This document shows positions 21,001-29,692 of a stretch of DNA of 64,000 nucleotides, piece after piece (within the stretch, counting starts at the first letter, position 1; every line of letters starts with the position of its first letter). Source of the stretch: Staphylococcus felis (GTDB lineage Bacteria; Bacillota; Bacilli; Staphylococcales; Staphylococcaceae); assembly GCF_003012915.1 (NCBI RefSeq), contig NZ_CP027770.1, forward strand, positions 744,001-808,000. The letters run 5' to 3'. The notes beneath the pieces were generated by a model, which saw nothing but the letters and a program-made list of their open reading frames with translations, did no database searches and was not told the DNA's origin. Position numbers and translations under genes: made by a program.

Positions 21001-23311
21001 AACAGTGACGCCACCGGCGGATGCAGAGCCAGGGACAAGTGTAGATATTCCAGTGAAAGTAACATATCCAGATGGATCAACAGAAGAAACGCCAGTGAAG
21101 GTGACTGTAACACCGAACCAAGCACAAGAAAATACACCAGGATATGAAGATGGAAATACAACGCCGGGCAATCCAGTAACAGTACCACAAACGGGAGATA
21201 CAGAATTACCACCGGGTACAAAGTTTGAAGTACCACCAGCAGGCATTCCAGAAGATTGGACAGTAACAGTCGATCCAGATAACGGAACAGTGACAGTAAC
21301 GCCACCGGCGAATGCAGAGCCAGGCACAAGTGTGGATATTCCAGTGAAAGTAACATATCCAGATGGATCAACAGAAGAAACGCCAGTGAAGGTGACTGTA
21401 ACACCGAACCAAGCACAAGAAAATACACCAGGATATGAAGAGGGAAATACAACGCCGGGTAATCCAGTAACAGTACCACAAACGGGAGATACAGAATTAC
21501 CACCGGGTACGAAGTTTGAAGTACCACCAACAAGTGTTCCAGAAGATTGGACAGTAACAGTCGATCCAAATAACGGAACAGTGACAGTAACGCCACCTGC
21601 GGATGTGGAACCAGGAACAAGCGTAGATATTCCAGTGAAAGTGACATATCCGGATGGATCAACAGAAGAAACACCGGTTAAGGTAACGGTAACGCCGAAC
21701 CAAGCACAAGAGAACACACCAGGATATGAAGATGGAAATACAACACCAGGCAATCCTGTAACAGTACCACAAACGGGAGATACAGAATTACCACCGGGTA
21801 CGAAGTTTGAAGTACCACCAACAAGTGTTCCAGAAGGTTGGACAGTAACAGTAGATCCAGATAATGGAACAGTGACAGTAACGCCACCGGCGGATGCAGA
21901 ACCGGGAACAAGCGTAGATATTCCAATCAAAGTGACGTATCCGGATGGGTCAACAGAAGAAACGCCGATAAAAATTACTATAGATATAGATGAAACTGAT
22001 GCAGACGCCGATGCAGATGCAGATGCGGATGCCGACTCTGATGCGGATGCGGATGCGGACGCCGATGCAGATGCTGACGCCGATGCAGATGCGGACGCAG
22101 ATGCAGATTCTGATGCAGATGCTGACGCCGATGCAGACGCCGATGCCGATGCCGATGCCGATGCAGATGCGGATGCCGATGCAGATGCGGATGCCGATGC
22201 AGATGCCGACGCCGACTCTGATGCGGATGCCGATGCAGATGCCGACGCTGATGCAGATGCGGATGCAGATGCCGACGCAGATGCGGATGCCGATGCGGAT
22301 GCCGATGCAGATGCAGATGCAGATGCAGATGCCGATGCGGATGCGGACGCAGATGCTGATGCAGATGCCGATTCTGATGCGGATGCCGATTCTGATGCAG
22401 ATGCCGATGCGGATGCGGATGCAGACGCCGATGCAGACGCAGATTCTGATGCGGATGCTGATGCGGATGCCGATGCGGATGCAGACGCTGATGCAGATGC
22501 AGATTCTGACGCCGATGCGGATGCGGACGCCGATGCGGATGCGGACGCCGATGCGGATGCGGATGCGGACGCTGACGCCGATGCAGATGCGGACGCCGAT
22601 GCAGATTCTGATGCAGATGCGGACGCCGATGCAGACGCCGATGCCGATGCAGATGCCGATGCAGATGCCGATGCAGATGCGGACGCCGATGCAGATGCGG
22701 ATGCTGACGCGGATGCGGATGCCGACGCCGACTCTGATGCGGATGCCGATGCAGATGCCGACGCAGATGCAGATTCTGATGCAGATGCCGACGCAGATGC
22801 GGATGCAGATGCGGATGCCGATGCGGATGCCGATGCAGATGCAGATGCTGATGCAGATGCCGATGCGGATGCGGACGCTGATGCGGATGCAGATGCAGAC
22901 TCTGACGCCGATGCAGATTCTGATGCAGATGCGGATGCCGACGCAGATGCAGATGCAGATGCGGATGCCGACGCTGATGCGGATGCGGATGCCGACGCGG
23001 ATGCGGATGCAGATGCGGATGCCGACGCTGATGCCGATGCAGACGCCGACGCGGATGCGGATGCAGACGCTGATGCCGACGCTGATGCGGATGCTGATGC
23101 GGACGCTGATGCGGATGCTGATGCAGATGCGGATTCAGACGCTAACGCGGATAAGGGATCTGATAAGGATACGAACGGAAATAAAACTAAAGCGTTACCT
23201 GATACAGGAGGAAACGCGGGAGCAAATACAACATTATTCGGAACGTTATTTGCAGGTTTAGGAGCATTAGTATTAGCTAATCGCAAAAAACGTAATAATA
23301 AAGAAGAATAA
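15059..23311 (+). CDS. Giant YSIRK/LPXTG cell-wall-anchored surface protein: lectin-like head, 18 Rib-like repeats, Asp-Ala tract
   Basis: 2750-residue putative adhesin. The ATG at 15059 follows AAAGGAG; the upstream in-frame ATG at 15029 lacks a ribosome site. YSIRK signal motif at residues 22-26, with the hydrophobic core [16 protein letters not shown]. Residues about 45-290 are acidic and disordered. Residues about 290-560 form a bacterial L-type-lectin-like domain ([21 protein letters not shown]). From residue 570, eighteen 97-residue repeats follow in strict phase, with [15 protein letters not shown] resembling Rib/alpha repeats. Residues about 2314-2694 are an Asp-Ala tract with scattered Asp-Ser. 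LPDTG lies at 2713-2717, then a membrane helix and RKKRNNKEE. Sortase A should anchor it to peptidoglycan. The overall plan recalls SraP, Aap/SasG and Sdr proteins, but I cannot name an orthologue. The long stalk probably projects the lectin head; the ligand is unknown. Confidence 0.93.
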   Translation: MSNKKKPNSRRLDFLPNRLNKYSIRKFTVGTASILIGATLIFGANTDDAKASEANVASTASDSATGDDDVEPSEGAANEVNVSEQEALTDNVEANVANEALATSEDVKPNVTNGEENKQTEKDAASPDTTEGQDINLEDTDNVEKETSEETQPSQNIDRETATEKSEEVSQQQEKQSATKDVKSSETQTRAVEIQPQTTAKQDNSAQNESVNQVNTQAHANTKQKVKNTAETLSITEEELQRVIQEKKLDVTTLTEEELMTEYLISLVNNEKKLAQPATLRSYSDKKQSSVAFLNAADSTDLTEIVGLNDINSFNVYGQTQNTQYATAFLNDNGRGYKEEPALKLTPNPSLKGVLELNKTKFDFTKDFSLNFKVANPPMGRTGGSDGFAFIFTQSSGQEVYNRGSILNNTGVPNSGGFKIDTSLTPNGPDRTALPGGNNNEGYASFVKSNSAGTSELVGAAPVFLDRKLNNLPDKRFLIQNTTTRNTEVSGQRLIPVSINYDAATQQFSAEYQKKLYTASLSDLGLIRGQKYNFDIASTVPTNPVGERNVGEGIIQISSIAVDGNQADDNTPGYNGGSTKPGVGVNIPQSGDTQLPPNTRFEIPQGGVPSGWTVTVNPNNGTVTATPPANAEPGTSVDIPVKVTYPDGSVDNTTTNVRVVPNDAQENTPGYEDGSTKPGVGVNIPQTGDTQLPPNTRFEIPQGGVPSGWTVTVNPNNGTVTATPPANAQPGTSVDIPVKVTYPDGSVDNTTTNVRVVPNDAQENTPGYNGGSTKPGVGVNIPQTGDTQLPPNTRFEIPQGGVPSGWTVTVNPNNGTVTATPPADAEPGTSVDIPVKVTYPDGSTEETPVKVTVTPNQAQENTPGYEDGNTTPGNPVTVPQTGDEELPPGTKFEVPPTSVPEDWTVTVDPDNGEVTVTPPADAEPGTSVDIPVKVTYPDGSTEETPVKVTVTPNQAQENTPGYEDGSTTPGNPVTVPQTGDTELPPGTKFEVPPAGIPEGWTVTVDPDNGEVTVTPPADAEPGTSVDIPVKVTYPDGSTEETPVKVTVTPNQAQENTPGYEDGSTTPGNPVTVPQTGDTELPPGTKFEVPPTSVPEDWTVTVDPDNGEVTVTPPADAEPGTSVDIPIKVTYPDGSTEETPVKVTVTPNQAQENTPGYEDGNTTPGNPVTVPQIGDEELPPGTTFEVPPAGIPEDWTVTVDPDNGTVTVTPPADAEPGTSVDIPIKVTYPDGSTEETPVKVTVTPNQAQENTPGYEDGNTTPGNPVTVPQTGDEELPPGTKFEVPSAGIPEDWTVTVDPDNGTVTVTPPADVEPGTSVDIPVKVTYPDGSTEETPVKVTVTPNQAQENTPGYEDGSTTPGNPVTVPQTGDEELPPGTTFEVPPAGIPEDWTVTVDPDNGTVTVTPPADAEPGTSVDIPIKVTYPDGSTEETPVKVTVTPNQAQENTPGYEDGNTTPGNPVTVPQIGDEELPPGTTFEVPPAGIPEDWTVTVDPDNGTVTVTPPADVEPGTSVDIPVKVTYPDGSTEETPVKVTVTPNQAQENTPGYEDGNTTPGNPVTVPQTGDTELPPGTKFEVPTDKIPEGWTVTVDPDNGEVTVTPPADAEPGTSVDIPVKVTYPDGSTEETPVKVTVTPNQAQENTPGYEDGSTTPGNPVTVPQTGDEELPPGTTFEVPPAGIPEDWTVTVDPDNGTVTVTPPADAEPGTSVDIPIKVTYPDGSTEETPVKVTVTPNQAQENTPGYEDGNTTPGNPVTVPQTGDEELPPGTTFEVPPAGIPEDWTVTVDPDNGTVTVTPPANAEPGTSVDIPIKVTYPDGSTEETPVKVTVTPNQAQENTPGYEDGSTTPGNPVTVPQTGDTELPPGTKFEVPPTSVPEGWEIEVNPDNGEVTVTPPADAEPGTSVDIPIKVIYPDGSTEETPVKVTVTPNQAQENTPGYEDGNTTPGNPVTVPQTGDTELPPGTKFEVPPTSVPEDWTVTVDPDNGTVTVTPPADAEPGTSVDIPVKVTYPDGSTEETPVKVTVTPNQAQENTPGYEDGNTTPGNPVTVPQTGDTELPPGTKFEVPPAGIPEDWTVTVDPDNGTVTVTPPANAEPGTSVDIPVKVTYPDGSTEETPVKVTVTPNQAQENTPGYEEGNTTPGNPVTVPQTGDTELPPGTKFEVPPTSVPEDWTVTVDPNNGTVTVTPPADVEPGTSVDIPVKVTYPDGSTEETPVKVTVTPNQAQENTPGYEDGNTTPGNPVTVPQTGDTELPPGTKFEVPPTSVPEGWTVTVDPDNGTVTVTPPADAEPGTSVDIPIKVTYPDGSTEETPIKITIDIDETDADADADADADADSDADADADADADADADADADADADSDADADADADADADADADADADADADADADADADADSDADADADADADADADADADADADADADADADADADADADADADADADADADSDADADSDADADADADADADADADSDADADADADADADADADADSDADADADADADADADADADADADADADADADADSDADADADADADADADADADADADADADADADADADADADADSDADADADADADADSDADADADADADADADADADADADADADADADADADADADADSDADADSDADADADADADADADADADADADADADADADADADADADADADADADADADADADADADADADADADADADSDANADKGSDKDTNGNKTKALPDTGGNAGANTTLFGTLFAGLGALVLANRKKRNNKEE
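16766..21997 (+). repeat. Eighteen in-phase 291-bp repeats encoding 97-residue Rib-like modules
   Basis: Starts checked by counting are 16766, 17057, 17348, 17639, 17930 and, at the end, 21713, all exact multiples of 291. The first three copies are type A ([17 protein letters not shown] or the EDG variant). The other fifteen are type B ([17 protein letters not shown]). Copy 3 is a hybrid: it begins as type A and ends with the type B junction [17 protein letters not shown]. Copies differ by shuffled small blocks ([26 protein letters not shown]), the pattern expected from recombination within the array. Copy number is likely to vary between strains and is at risk of misassembly with short reads. 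Confidence 0.92.
21998..23150 (+). repeat. Six-base repeat tract encoding (Asp-Ala)n with sporadic Asp-Ser
   Basis: About 1.15 kb of GAY-GCN hexamers gives roughly 190 Asp-Ala dipeptides, with Asp-Ser at irregular intervals. Synonymous third positions (GCA, GCC, GCG, GCT, GAT, GAC) are mixed, so the DNA is less uniform than the protein. It takes the place of the Ser-Asp stalk of Sdr/Clf proteins just before the wall anchor. Confidence 0.92.
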
Positions 23312-23334
23312 TTGATGTAAATATACTACAATGT

Positions 23335-23362
23335 AAAGGGGAGCCTTTGAGCTCCCCTTTAT
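23335..23362. terminator. Terminator after the surface protein gene
   Basis: AAAGGGGAGC (23335-23344) pairs perfectly with GCTCCCCTTT (23351-23360) around CTTTGA. The A- and T-rich ends allow bidirectional use. Confidence 0.85.
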
Positions 23363-23394
23363 GTATAATAATTAGTAGTTAAGAGGTGATCATA

Positions 23395-25008
23395 TTGGAA
23401 ACTACGCTAAATAATTTGGTACACAAAATAGATGAATTACATGATGGATATTCTAAAGTTTTTGTAAGTTTAGGCAATGAAAATAGTAAGGCATACGTAA
23501 GGTTAATCAAAAATACGAATCATTTAAAATCCCAACTCATGAAACAAACGCAAAAATATAAGAAGAAAAATGGATTATTTCCAAAATGGATTAAAGTTGA
23601 TGTGGTGACTGGGGAAGAAACCATGACATTTGATAGGGTAGAAAAGATGCTCATAAATACAAGAAGAAATTATATTGACTTTGGTTTCGTGTTAGATCAA
23701 CAATGGCAATTGGCTTTTTTACCTGAAGAAATAAACGCAAATGCATTTGTGCGTCCCTCGAAAAAAGATAAAAATAGTAAAGAAATAGCTGAAAATAACA
23801 TCACACATTATTTAAAAAATTATAGAAAGTTGAATATTAACTTTAAAGTTGAAGATTTTAGAAATGAAGATGTAGTTGTATTTCAAACGAAAGGTTACTT
23901 TGTTGAAGGTGACACTATATTAGAATTGCATAGTACTGATGGTATGAAAGGGATTCGAAAGATTGAAGACCTTCATACAGAAATAGATCAACTCATAAGT
24001 ACAAGCACAACCTTTTTGAAAAATGAAATACAACCTAATGGAGAATACATATATGGGTATTTTCCTCATTTTGATAGAAAAATTAACTACTATAATATAT
24101 TAAGACATTCTTCGTCTACATATGCTTTGACAGAAGGGCTATCGTACCTAAATCAAGATGTAAGTATTGTCAGAAAACCACTCAATTATATTATTGAGAA
24201 CTGCTTATTAGAAAAAGAAGATGAGGCTTATATCTTTGATAAAACAAACGGTATCAATGAAATTAAGCTAGGCCAAAATGCAGCCTTTATATTTGCTGTT
24301 TGTGAGTATATTAAAATGAATCCGGATGAGAACTATTACCTAAAATATGCACAAAAAGTTGCAAAAGGGATTCTATCCATGATTAATATGAATTCTATGG
24401 ATTTTATTCATGTATTAAACTATCCTGATTTATCAATAAAAGAACGCTTTAGAGTTATTTATTATGAAGGAGAAACAGCATTAGCCTTATTAAGACTTTA
24501 CCAAGTAGATGGACATTCTGAATGGTTAGAAACTGTCGAAAAAATATTTGAAAAATTTATTAATGAAGGCTACTGGAAATATCATGATCATTGGCTAGGA
24601 TACTGTACTAATGAGTTGGTGAAAATTGTACCAAAAGAACAATACTATACATTTGGTATAAAGAATGTAGCGAACTATTTAGATTTCATCTACCAAAGAG
24701 AGACAACTTTCCCTACATTTTTAGAATTATTAATGGCTACGTATCATTTAATACAAGACGCCAAACGTAATGGATTTGAAGATTTAGTTCAATCACTTAT
24801 TGATGAAGAGCAATTGTTAAGCACGATTCATCGGAGAGCTGACTATCAAAGAACGGGTTACTTTTATCCAGAGATTGCAATGTATTTTAAAAATCCCAAA
24901 CGCATTTTAGGAAGCTTTTTTATTAAACATCACGGCTTTCGTGTACGAATTGATGATATTGAACATTATCTATCAGGTTATATTCAATACCAAAAAGTTT
25001 TTAAATAA
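23395..25008 (+). CDS. Unknown 537-residue protein, predicted alpha/alpha-toroid enzyme downstream of the surface protein
   Basis: No confident family assignment. The TTG at 23395 is favoured because AAGAGGTGAT (23381-23390) is ideally spaced; the GTG at 23386 lies inside that site. The N-terminal 190 residues are mixed alpha/beta, charged and without a signal peptide. Residues about 200-530 look like paired helices of an (alpha/alpha) barrel, with short conserved-looking blocks: SSSTYALTEGLSYL, GQNAAFIFAVCEYIK, YYEGETALALLRLY, YWKYHDHWLGY and TFPTFLELLMATYHL. Such folds occur in glycan-processing enzymes, including epimerases and unsaturated glucuronyl hydrolases. It follows the surface protein gene after a terminator, in the same direction. 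A role in modifying that protein or a surface glycan is a guess from position only. Confidence 0.7.
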   Translation: METTLNNLVHKIDELHDGYSKVFVSLGNENSKAYVRLIKNTNHLKSQLMKQTQKYKKKNGLFPKWIKVDVVTGEETMTFDRVEKMLINTRRNYIDFGFVLDQQWQLAFLPEEINANAFVRPSKKDKNSKEIAENNITHYLKNYRKLNINFKVEDFRNEDVVVFQTKGYFVEGDTILELHSTDGMKGIRKIEDLHTEIDQLISTSTTFLKNEIQPNGEYIYGYFPHFDRKINYYNILRHSSSTYALTEGLSYLNQDVSIVRKPLNYIIENCLLEKEDEAYIFDKTNGINEIKLGQNAAFIFAVCEYIKMNPDENYYLKYAQKVAKGILSMINMNSMDFIHVLNYPDLSIKERFRVIYYEGETALALLRLYQVDGHSEWLETVEKIFEKFINEGYWKYHDHWLGYCTNELVKIVPKEQYYTFGIKNVANYLDFIYQRETTFPTFLELLMATYHLIQDAKRNGFEDLVQSLIDEEQLLSTIHRRADYQRTGYFYPEIAMYFKNPKRILGSFFIKHHGFRVRIDDIEHYLSGYIQYQKVFK

Positions 25009-25051
25009 ATAGTATTGTGTAGGTGTGGTTTTATTGCAATATTAATTTGAT

Positions 25052-25153
25052 ATGGGAAATATGGACTATTTAACTTCTTTGCTTAATGCATTGATTGGAT
25101 TTATAGGGGTAACGATTTTTGGAATTACAAATAAGATTAAGCATCAAAAATAA
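25052..25153 (+). CDS. Possible 33-residue hydrophobic peptide
   Basis: A short reading frame starts at ATG 25052 (internal ATG at 25061). It encodes a central hydrophobic segment (LLNALIGFIGVTIFGI) and a basic tail (NKIKHQK). No good ribosome-binding site is present for the first ATG; a weak GGGA precedes the second. The composition resembles small membrane-active or type I toxin peptides, but it lacks their usual signatures and no antisense RNA is evident. Existence as a gene is uncertain. Confidence 0.3.
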   Translation: MGNMDYLTSLLNALIGFIGVTIFGITNKIKHQK

Positions 25154-25259
25154 TGATATAAGTTAATGGATAATAAAAATAAATCCATTCTATTTTCTTT
25201 CAACATAGTCTATGCTTTGATATCATTAGAACAATGTTAGGTGAAAGGAAGTTTAAGTC

Positions 25260-26840
25260 ATGAAAAAGACAGAGCTGTTAGCACCAGAGACATACAATAT
25301 TATTTCAGAAATCGAAAAGCATACTCAGTCCGCTACGAAAAAGGCTTTAATTTTTAGGAGCGAGTCTGGGGAGGTGACAACACTCACGTATCAATCATTG
25401 ATTCAACGTGCGAATCAACTCGGCCATGTTTTAAGTCAAAATGGGCTTAAAATGGGGGATAGCGTTTTGGTGATGATGCCACGATCTATTGAGACTTATG
25501 AAGTATATATTGCTGCACTCAAACTTGGTATTACGATTATTCCAAGTTCTGAAATGTTACGAACGAAGGATTTACAGTACCGTATTACACATGGTGAAGT
25601 GAATGGTGTTATCACGTTACCTCAATATATCAAAGAATTTAAGCGTGTTAAAGAGTATGGTCAATTGACTAAGTTCTTAGTGAAGGGATCAGCCCCAGAA
25701 TGGATAGCGATTGAAGAGGATAAAAAACAACAAAGTGATCAATTAGATATTGCTGAAACGCCACGTGATCATTTAGCTATTCTTTCCTATACTTCAGGAA
25801 CGACGGGTAACCCTAAAGCAGTCATGCATTCACATGGGTGGGGTTATGCGCATATGCAAATGGCTCCAAAGCATTGGCTAGGTATTCGTGAAAACGATGT
25901 AGTATGGGCTACAGCTGCACCAGGTTGGCAAAAATGGGTGTGGAGTCCATTCTTATCGATTATGGGATCAGGCGCGACGGCTTTTGTATTTAATGGCCGT
26001 TTCAATCCTTCATTATATTTGGAACTGCTTCAAGATTTTAAAGTTAATGTATTATGTTGTACACCGACTGAATATCGAATGATGTCTAAATTGAAAAATC
26101 TTGACGAGTATGATCTGACACATTTACATAGTGCGGTGTCAGCAGGAGAGCCATTGAATCGTGATGTTGTGGAGAAATTCCAAAGTCATTTTGATTTAAT
26201 TGTTCGTGACGGCTATGGTCAAACAGAGAGTACTTTACTCATTGGTTTCTTAAAAGAGACAGCGCCACGTATGGGCTCAATGGGAAAAGCGATTCCGGGG
26301 AGTGATGTTGCTATTGTAGATGATGATGGTCATGAAGTGCCAGCTCATACAAAAGGGAATATCGCAGTGCCAGTAGACTTACCTGCCTTATTTAAAGGGT
26401 ATCTTAAAGATCAAGAACGTACAGAGTCAGCGCAAGTCAATGGTTATTTCTTAACAGGAGATTTAGCGCATCAAGATGAAGATGGCTATTTCTGGTTTGA
26501 AGGTCGTAATGATGACATTATCATTAGTTCAGGATATACGATTGGACCGTTTGAAGTAGAGGATTCATTGACAAACCATAAAGCGGTTAAAGAATGTGCC
26601 GTTGTCGCAAGTCCGCATCCTGACCGTGGTCATATTGTTAAAGCATTTGTCATTTTACAAGAAGGCTATGAAGGTAGTGATGCATTAGTCCGCGAATTAC
26701 AACAATTCGTGAAGGAAGATGTGGCCCCTTATAAATATCCACGTGCGATTGAGTTTGTAGACGATTTACCCAAAACAAACTCAGGTAAGATTCGTCGTGT
26801 TGAATTGAGAGAAGCAGAACAAAAGAAATATCATGAATAA
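25260..26840 (+). CDS. Acyl-CoA synthetase (AMP-forming), MbcS-like
   Basis: 526-residue adenylate-forming ligase that activates a carboxylic acid to its CoA thioester in the cytosol. The P-loop motif YTSGTTGNPKAV lies near residue 178. DGYGQTES near 318, YFLTGDLAHQDEDGYFWFEGR near 410 and the catalytic lysine in PKTNSGKIRR near 510 follow, the canonical order. It belongs to the medium-chain/acetyl-CoA synthetase-like subgroup. From memory it most resembles the staphylococcal synthetase that activates branched short-chain acids such as methylbutyrate. The ATG follows GGTGAAAGGAAG. It is monocistronic, ending in a terminator at 26845-26878. Confidence 0.85.
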   Translation: MKKTELLAPETYNIISEIEKHTQSATKKALIFRSESGEVTTLTYQSLIQRANQLGHVLSQNGLKMGDSVLVMMPRSIETYEVYIAALKLGITIIPSSEMLRTKDLQYRITHGEVNGVITLPQYIKEFKRVKEYGQLTKFLVKGSAPEWIAIEEDKKQQSDQLDIAETPRDHLAILSYTSGTTGNPKAVMHSHGWGYAHMQMAPKHWLGIRENDVVWATAAPGWQKWVWSPFLSIMGSGATAFVFNGRFNPSLYLELLQDFKVNVLCCTPTEYRMMSKLKNLDEYDLTHLHSAVSAGEPLNRDVVEKFQSHFDLIVRDGYGQTESTLLIGFLKETAPRMGSMGKAIPGSDVAIVDDDGHEVPAHTKGNIAVPVDLPALFKGYLKDQERTESAQVNGYFLTGDLAHQDEDGYFWFEGRNDDIIISSGYTIGPFEVEDSLTNHKAVKECAVVASPHPDRGHIVKAFVILQEGYEGSDALVRELQQFVKEDVAPYKYPRAIEFVDDLPKTNSGKIRRVELREAEQKKYHE

Positions 26841-26844
26841 TCAA

Positions 26845-26878
26845 AGCAAGCCACTCTTTATATGGGGTGGCTTGTTTT
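26845..26878. terminator. Terminator after the acyl-CoA synthetase
   Basis: CAAGCCAC (26847-26854) pairs with GTGGCTTG (26867-26874), followed by TTTT. Confidence 0.8.
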
Positions 26879-26880
26879 GA

Positions 26881-27116
26881 TTGTCTACTTTCCAATGGCA
26901 ACGTTCTAAGTGATAACGACATCTTCCAAAAATCCTTGCAGATTTTAATGAATCTGCCGTTATCATACGAACGTTAAGCGCCATTGTCCAGTTTTCGTTA
27001 TTGTCTACTTTCCAATGGCAATGCACTAAGGTATAACGCACTTCGCGCAAAAATTCTTAGGGAATTTATTGCTTAAAGCTTGTTATACTACGTGCATTAA
27101 GCGCCATTGTTCAGTT
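26881..27116. repeat. Two tandem covarying hairpin units (second repeat family)
   Basis: Both units open with TTGTCTACTTTCCAATGGCA and close with TTAAGCGCCATTGT or a near match, then CAGTTTT. Unit 1 (26894-26985) pairs AATGGC/GCCATT, AACGTTC/GAACGTT, TGATAACG/CGTTATCA and an inner GCAGATT/AATCTGC. Unit 2 (27014-27106) pairs AATGGC/GCCATT, ATGCAC/GTGCAT, GTATAAC/GTTATAC and AAATTC/GAATTT. The outer stem is conserved. All inner stems differ but stay complementary. The units are 120 bp apart, between convergent genes, and the stop codon of cstB (27111-27113) lies inside the tail of unit 2. Confidence 0.85.
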
Positions 27117-28430
27117 TTGGTTGTATCCGTTTTTGATGTTGATGATGTTTGTGTATCCTTTGTGTTCTAGGATGCCGATTGCAATGGAGCTTCTTACGCC
27201 TGATTGACAATGAACGTATAGCGGCTCGTCTTTAGCGAATGGGATTTCAGCTTTTAATAGTTGACCATGTGGAATGTGTACGGCTTGCGCATAGTGTCCG
27301 GATTGCCATTCTGCATTGTTACGTACATCAAGTATATTTTTTTCTTGTCCAGTGATTTCACCGCTTTCTATTGATGTTGTCATGGTTTCAGTCTTGGGTA
27401 ATTGGTAACTCGAGACACGATCATAGCCGATAAGTTGTAATGTATGTGTAGCCATTTGAACGGTTTCACGGTCGCCGATGAGTTGGATGTCTTTTTCATA
27501 ATCAAGATACCAACCAATTTGATTAATAAAGTTTTGATGATACGGAATGTTAATCGTACCTGCTTTGTGTCCTCCGTGAAATGCTTCTTTATCACGTAAA
27601 TCGAAGGCTAATGTTTCTTCAGTTGTGCTAGGATAAACGACATACGGTTTATATAAGTCAAATCCGTGTTGGTTGATATATTTCATTTGAGCAAAGTGAT
27701 GTGGTGGTGCGGGCTGGTCTGTTGTGAGCTGTTTGATAAACGTTGCTTCATCAGGTTGATTGAAAGCCCAGTTTGTTTGTTTTTCATAGCCTAATGTACT
27801 CATTGGGATGGCACCTAATGATTTACCACAAGGACTTCCTGCACCGTGTCCTGGCCATATTTGAATGTGATCTGGTAGTGATTTTGCCATTTCAATGGAT
27901 TGATACATTTGTTTTGCACCGATTTTTGTTGAACCGTGTACTTGGACTGCTTTTTCTAATAAGTCGGGACGTCCGATGTCACCTACAAATAAGAAGTCTC
28001 CTGAGAAAAGACCCATAGGAATGGTTGCGCCACCTCCTTCGTCAGTGAGTAAAAAACTAATGCTTTCTGGCGTGTGACCTGGTGTGTGTAGGACTTTGAG
28101 TTTGATATGTCCAATTGATATTACATCGTCTTGTTTGACGAATTGTGTCGTGTCTGGCATGTTACGATAGCCTAGTGATTCATCGCCTTCTCCTGATACA
28201 TAGATGGTAGCGTTTAATTTTTGAGCAACGTCACGTATACCTGAAGCGTAATCAGCATGGATATGTGTTTCTGCTGCCGCTGTAATACGGAATCCTTCTT
28301 GGTCTGCAACTTCAATATATTGTGTTAAGTCGCGGATAGGATCCATGATGAGCGCTTCTCCTGTTTTCTGGCATCCGATGAGATATGAAGCTTGGGATAA
28401 ATATTGATTATAAAATGACTTGAAATACAT
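27111..28430 (-). CDS. cstB: Persulfide dioxygenase-sulfurtransferase CstB
   Basis: 439-residue fusion enzyme that oxidises persulfides, releasing thiosulfate or sulfite. Residues 1-240 are a metallo-beta-lactamase-fold dioxygenase with the iron ligands in ETHIHAD (His56, His58, Asp60), HTPGHT and WPGHGAGSP. Cys201 follows that last motif. Two rhodanese-like domains follow. The first (about 260-340) lacks a cysteine, and the second has Cys408 in VHCQSGVRSS. Cys201 and Cys408 match the positions in S. aureus CstB as I recall them. It is transcribed after cstA with a 35-bp gap. The other members of the S. aureus cluster, sqr and tauE, are not adjacent here. The stop codon lies inside the hairpin repeat. 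Confidence 0.95.
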   Translation of the reverse strand: MYFKSFYNQYLSQASYLIGCQKTGEALIMDPIRDLTQYIEVADQEGFRITAAAETHIHADYASGIRDVAQKLNATIYVSGEGDESLGYRNMPDTTQFVKQDDVISIGHIKLKVLHTPGHTPESISFLLTDEGGGATIPMGLFSGDFLFVGDIGRPDLLEKAVQVHGSTKIGAKQMYQSIEMAKSLPDHIQIWPGHGAGSPCGKSLGAIPMSTLGYEKQTNWAFNQPDEATFIKQLTTDQPAPPHHFAQMKYINQHGFDLYKPYVVYPSTTEETLAFDLRDKEAFHGGHKAGTINIPYHQNFINQIGWYLDYEKDIQLIGDRETVQMATHTLQLIGYDRVSSYQLPKTETMTTSIESGEITGQEKNILDVRNNAEWQSGHYAQAVHIPHGQLLKAEIPFAKDEPLYVHCQSGVRSSIAIGILEHKGYTNIINIKNGYNQN

Positions 28431-28465
28431 GTGAACTCGCCTTCTTTTTCTATATATTTGAGAGT

Positions 28466-29536
28466 TTAAATGAATAAATTATGACTTGAATTTTCAGTGT
28501 CACCAATGTACGTACCGACACCACCGTATTCGACTTCATCGCGAAGTTCTGCTTTGGTGATACCCATGACGTCCATGCTCATCGTACAAGCAATCAATTT
28601 GATGTCTTGCTTAATGGCTTGATTGATTAATGATGGCAATGAGTCTACATTTTTCTTTTTCATGACATAGCGCATCATTAGGTTACCGAGGCCAAACATG
28701 TTCATTTTAGAGATGGGCATTTTGACGGGAGTGCTTGGCAACATTAAATCAAACATTTTGGCGATGCCTTTTTTGTTAGTTTGAACTTTATCGTCTTTTT
28801 TGATGGCGTTAAGCCCCCAGAATGTAAAGAATATAGTGACATCACGTCCTGCTGCTTTGGCTCCATTTGCAATAATTAAAGCAGCAATGGCTTTATCAAG
28901 TTCACCACTAAATAGAACAATAGTTGTGTTGTTCTTTTGGTGTGTCACTGTCATGTCCTTTTTCTTTGAGATATCTTCCTTTTGGATAACGGCTTTAATT
29001 TGATGAGTTTCTTCTGTTAAATCTACTAATGTGTGTCCTGTTTGCTTGACCCAACTTTTAATATCACTACAAAAACCAAAATCAGTGACCGTTACTTCAA
29101 CTTGTTCACCTATATCTAACTTTTGCATTTCTTGACTTAGATTGACAATGGGGCCGGGACATTGTAACCCGCTGTAGTTCAGTTGTTTGATGTTGTTTTT
29201 AATAGAGACTGAATGGTGACGTTCGGCTGTCTCATCATTTGAATATTTAGATGCGTATGCGTCGTAACCCCCGTCTAAATGAACAACATCAAAGCCTTGA
29301 CGACTTAACATTTGACTTGCTTCTAAACTGCGTCTACCACTCTTACAATGAATATAGTAAATGATTGATTTGTCTCCCTCGAAGGAATTAATTTGATCTA
29401 AAGGATGTAATATTGCATGTTTGATATGTCCTTCTTCATACTCCTCTTTTGTTCGGACGTCAATGAGCTGTCCTTTCTGTCCTAGTGCTTCTAATGCTTC
29501 ACGTTTCAGTGTATTGATATGTCGTGTGTGAATCAT
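28466..29536 (-). CDS. cstA: Multidomain sulfurtransferase CstA (rhodanese-TusA-DsrE)
   Basis: 356-residue cytosolic protein that accepts and relays persulfide sulfur. Domains in order: rhodanese (1-100, Cys64 in YIHCKSGRRS), TusA-like (115-190, Cys126 in LQCPGPI) and DsrE/peroxiredoxin-like (200-356, with ACTMSMDVMG near residue 315). AAGGAGGCC precedes the ATG. The promoter region carries two palindromes of the kind bound by CsoR-family persulfide sensors such as CstR. The cstR gene, which in S. aureus is divergent from cstA, is missing at this position. A methyltransferase gene takes its place. Confidence 0.95.
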   Translation of the reverse strand: MIHTRHINTLKREALEALGQKGQLIDVRTKEEYEEGHIKHAILHPLDQINSFEGDKSIIYYIHCKSGRRSLEASQMLSRQGFDVVHLDGGYDAYASKYSNDETAERHHSVSIKNNIKQLNYSGLQCPGPIVNLSQEMQKLDIGEQVEVTVTDFGFCSDIKSWVKQTGHTLVDLTEETHQIKAVIQKEDISKKKDMTVTHQKNNTTIVLFSGELDKAIAALIIANGAKAAGRDVTIFFTFWGLNAIKKDDKVQTNKKGIAKMFDLMLPSTPVKMPISKMNMFGLGNLMMRYVMKKKNVDSLPSLINQAIKQDIKLIACTMSMDVMGITKAELRDEVEYGGVGTYIGDTENSSHNLFI

Positions 29537-29554
29537 AATGGCCTCCTTGTTAAA

Positions 29555-29570
29555 ATACCTTTAGGGGTAT
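29555..29570. promoter_or_regulatory. Candidate CstR operator 1, overlapping the cstA promoter
   Basis: ATACCTTTAGGGGTAT is an ATACC/GGTAT inverted repeat with the G-tract typical of CsoR-family sites. On the minus strand it immediately follows the candidate -10, so binding would block cstA. Confidence 0.65.
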
Positions 29571-29597
29571 GTTAACGTATAGTAGAGTTCTTGTCAA
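29569..29597 (-). promoter_or_regulatory. Promoter of cstAB
   Basis: On the minus strand TTGACA (29592-29597) and TAACAT (29569-29574) are 17 bases apart. The ATG of cstA is 33 bases downstream. Confidence 0.65.
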
Positions 29598-29615
29598 ATA
29601 CATACTGGGGTATTT
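29596..29615. promoter_or_regulatory. Candidate CstR operator 2
   Basis: AAATAC (29596-29601) and GTATTT (29610-29615) flank ATACTGGG, giving a second site with a GGGGTAT half like operator 1. It lies on the methyltransferase side of the shared 156-bp intergenic region. Confidence 0.5.
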
Positions 29616-29692
29616 TGTGTTATGCTTTTTTTATCATTGGTCAATGTGTATTTGTAATAAAAATAGAGATAAAGGGTAAAGGAGTGATAGGA

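Noticed and set aside
17487-21926. Several Leu-rich antisense frames of 80-716 codons
   Set aside because: Same cause as above in another frame; low-complexity Leu/Val/His composition set by the repeat.
21990-23261. A 423-codon Met/Gln/Arg-rich frame on the plus strand
   Set aside because: A frame-shifted reading of the GAY-GCN hexamer tract inside the surface protein gene.
16753-23286. A 2177-codon stop-free frame antisense to the surface protein gene (Ala/Ser/Glu and Thr/Val/Gly rich)
   Set aside because: It mirrors the repeat structure exactly. Codons of the real gene (CCA, ACA, GTA, GGA, GAY-GCN) do not produce stops in this antisense frame, so one stop-free unit gives eighteen. There is no signal, ribosome site or independent conservation pattern.
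29591-29692. N-terminal extension of the methyltransferase from an upstream start
   Set aside because: It would overlap the cst operators and adds a hydrophobic segment absent from the family; a good ribosome site precedes GTG 29693.
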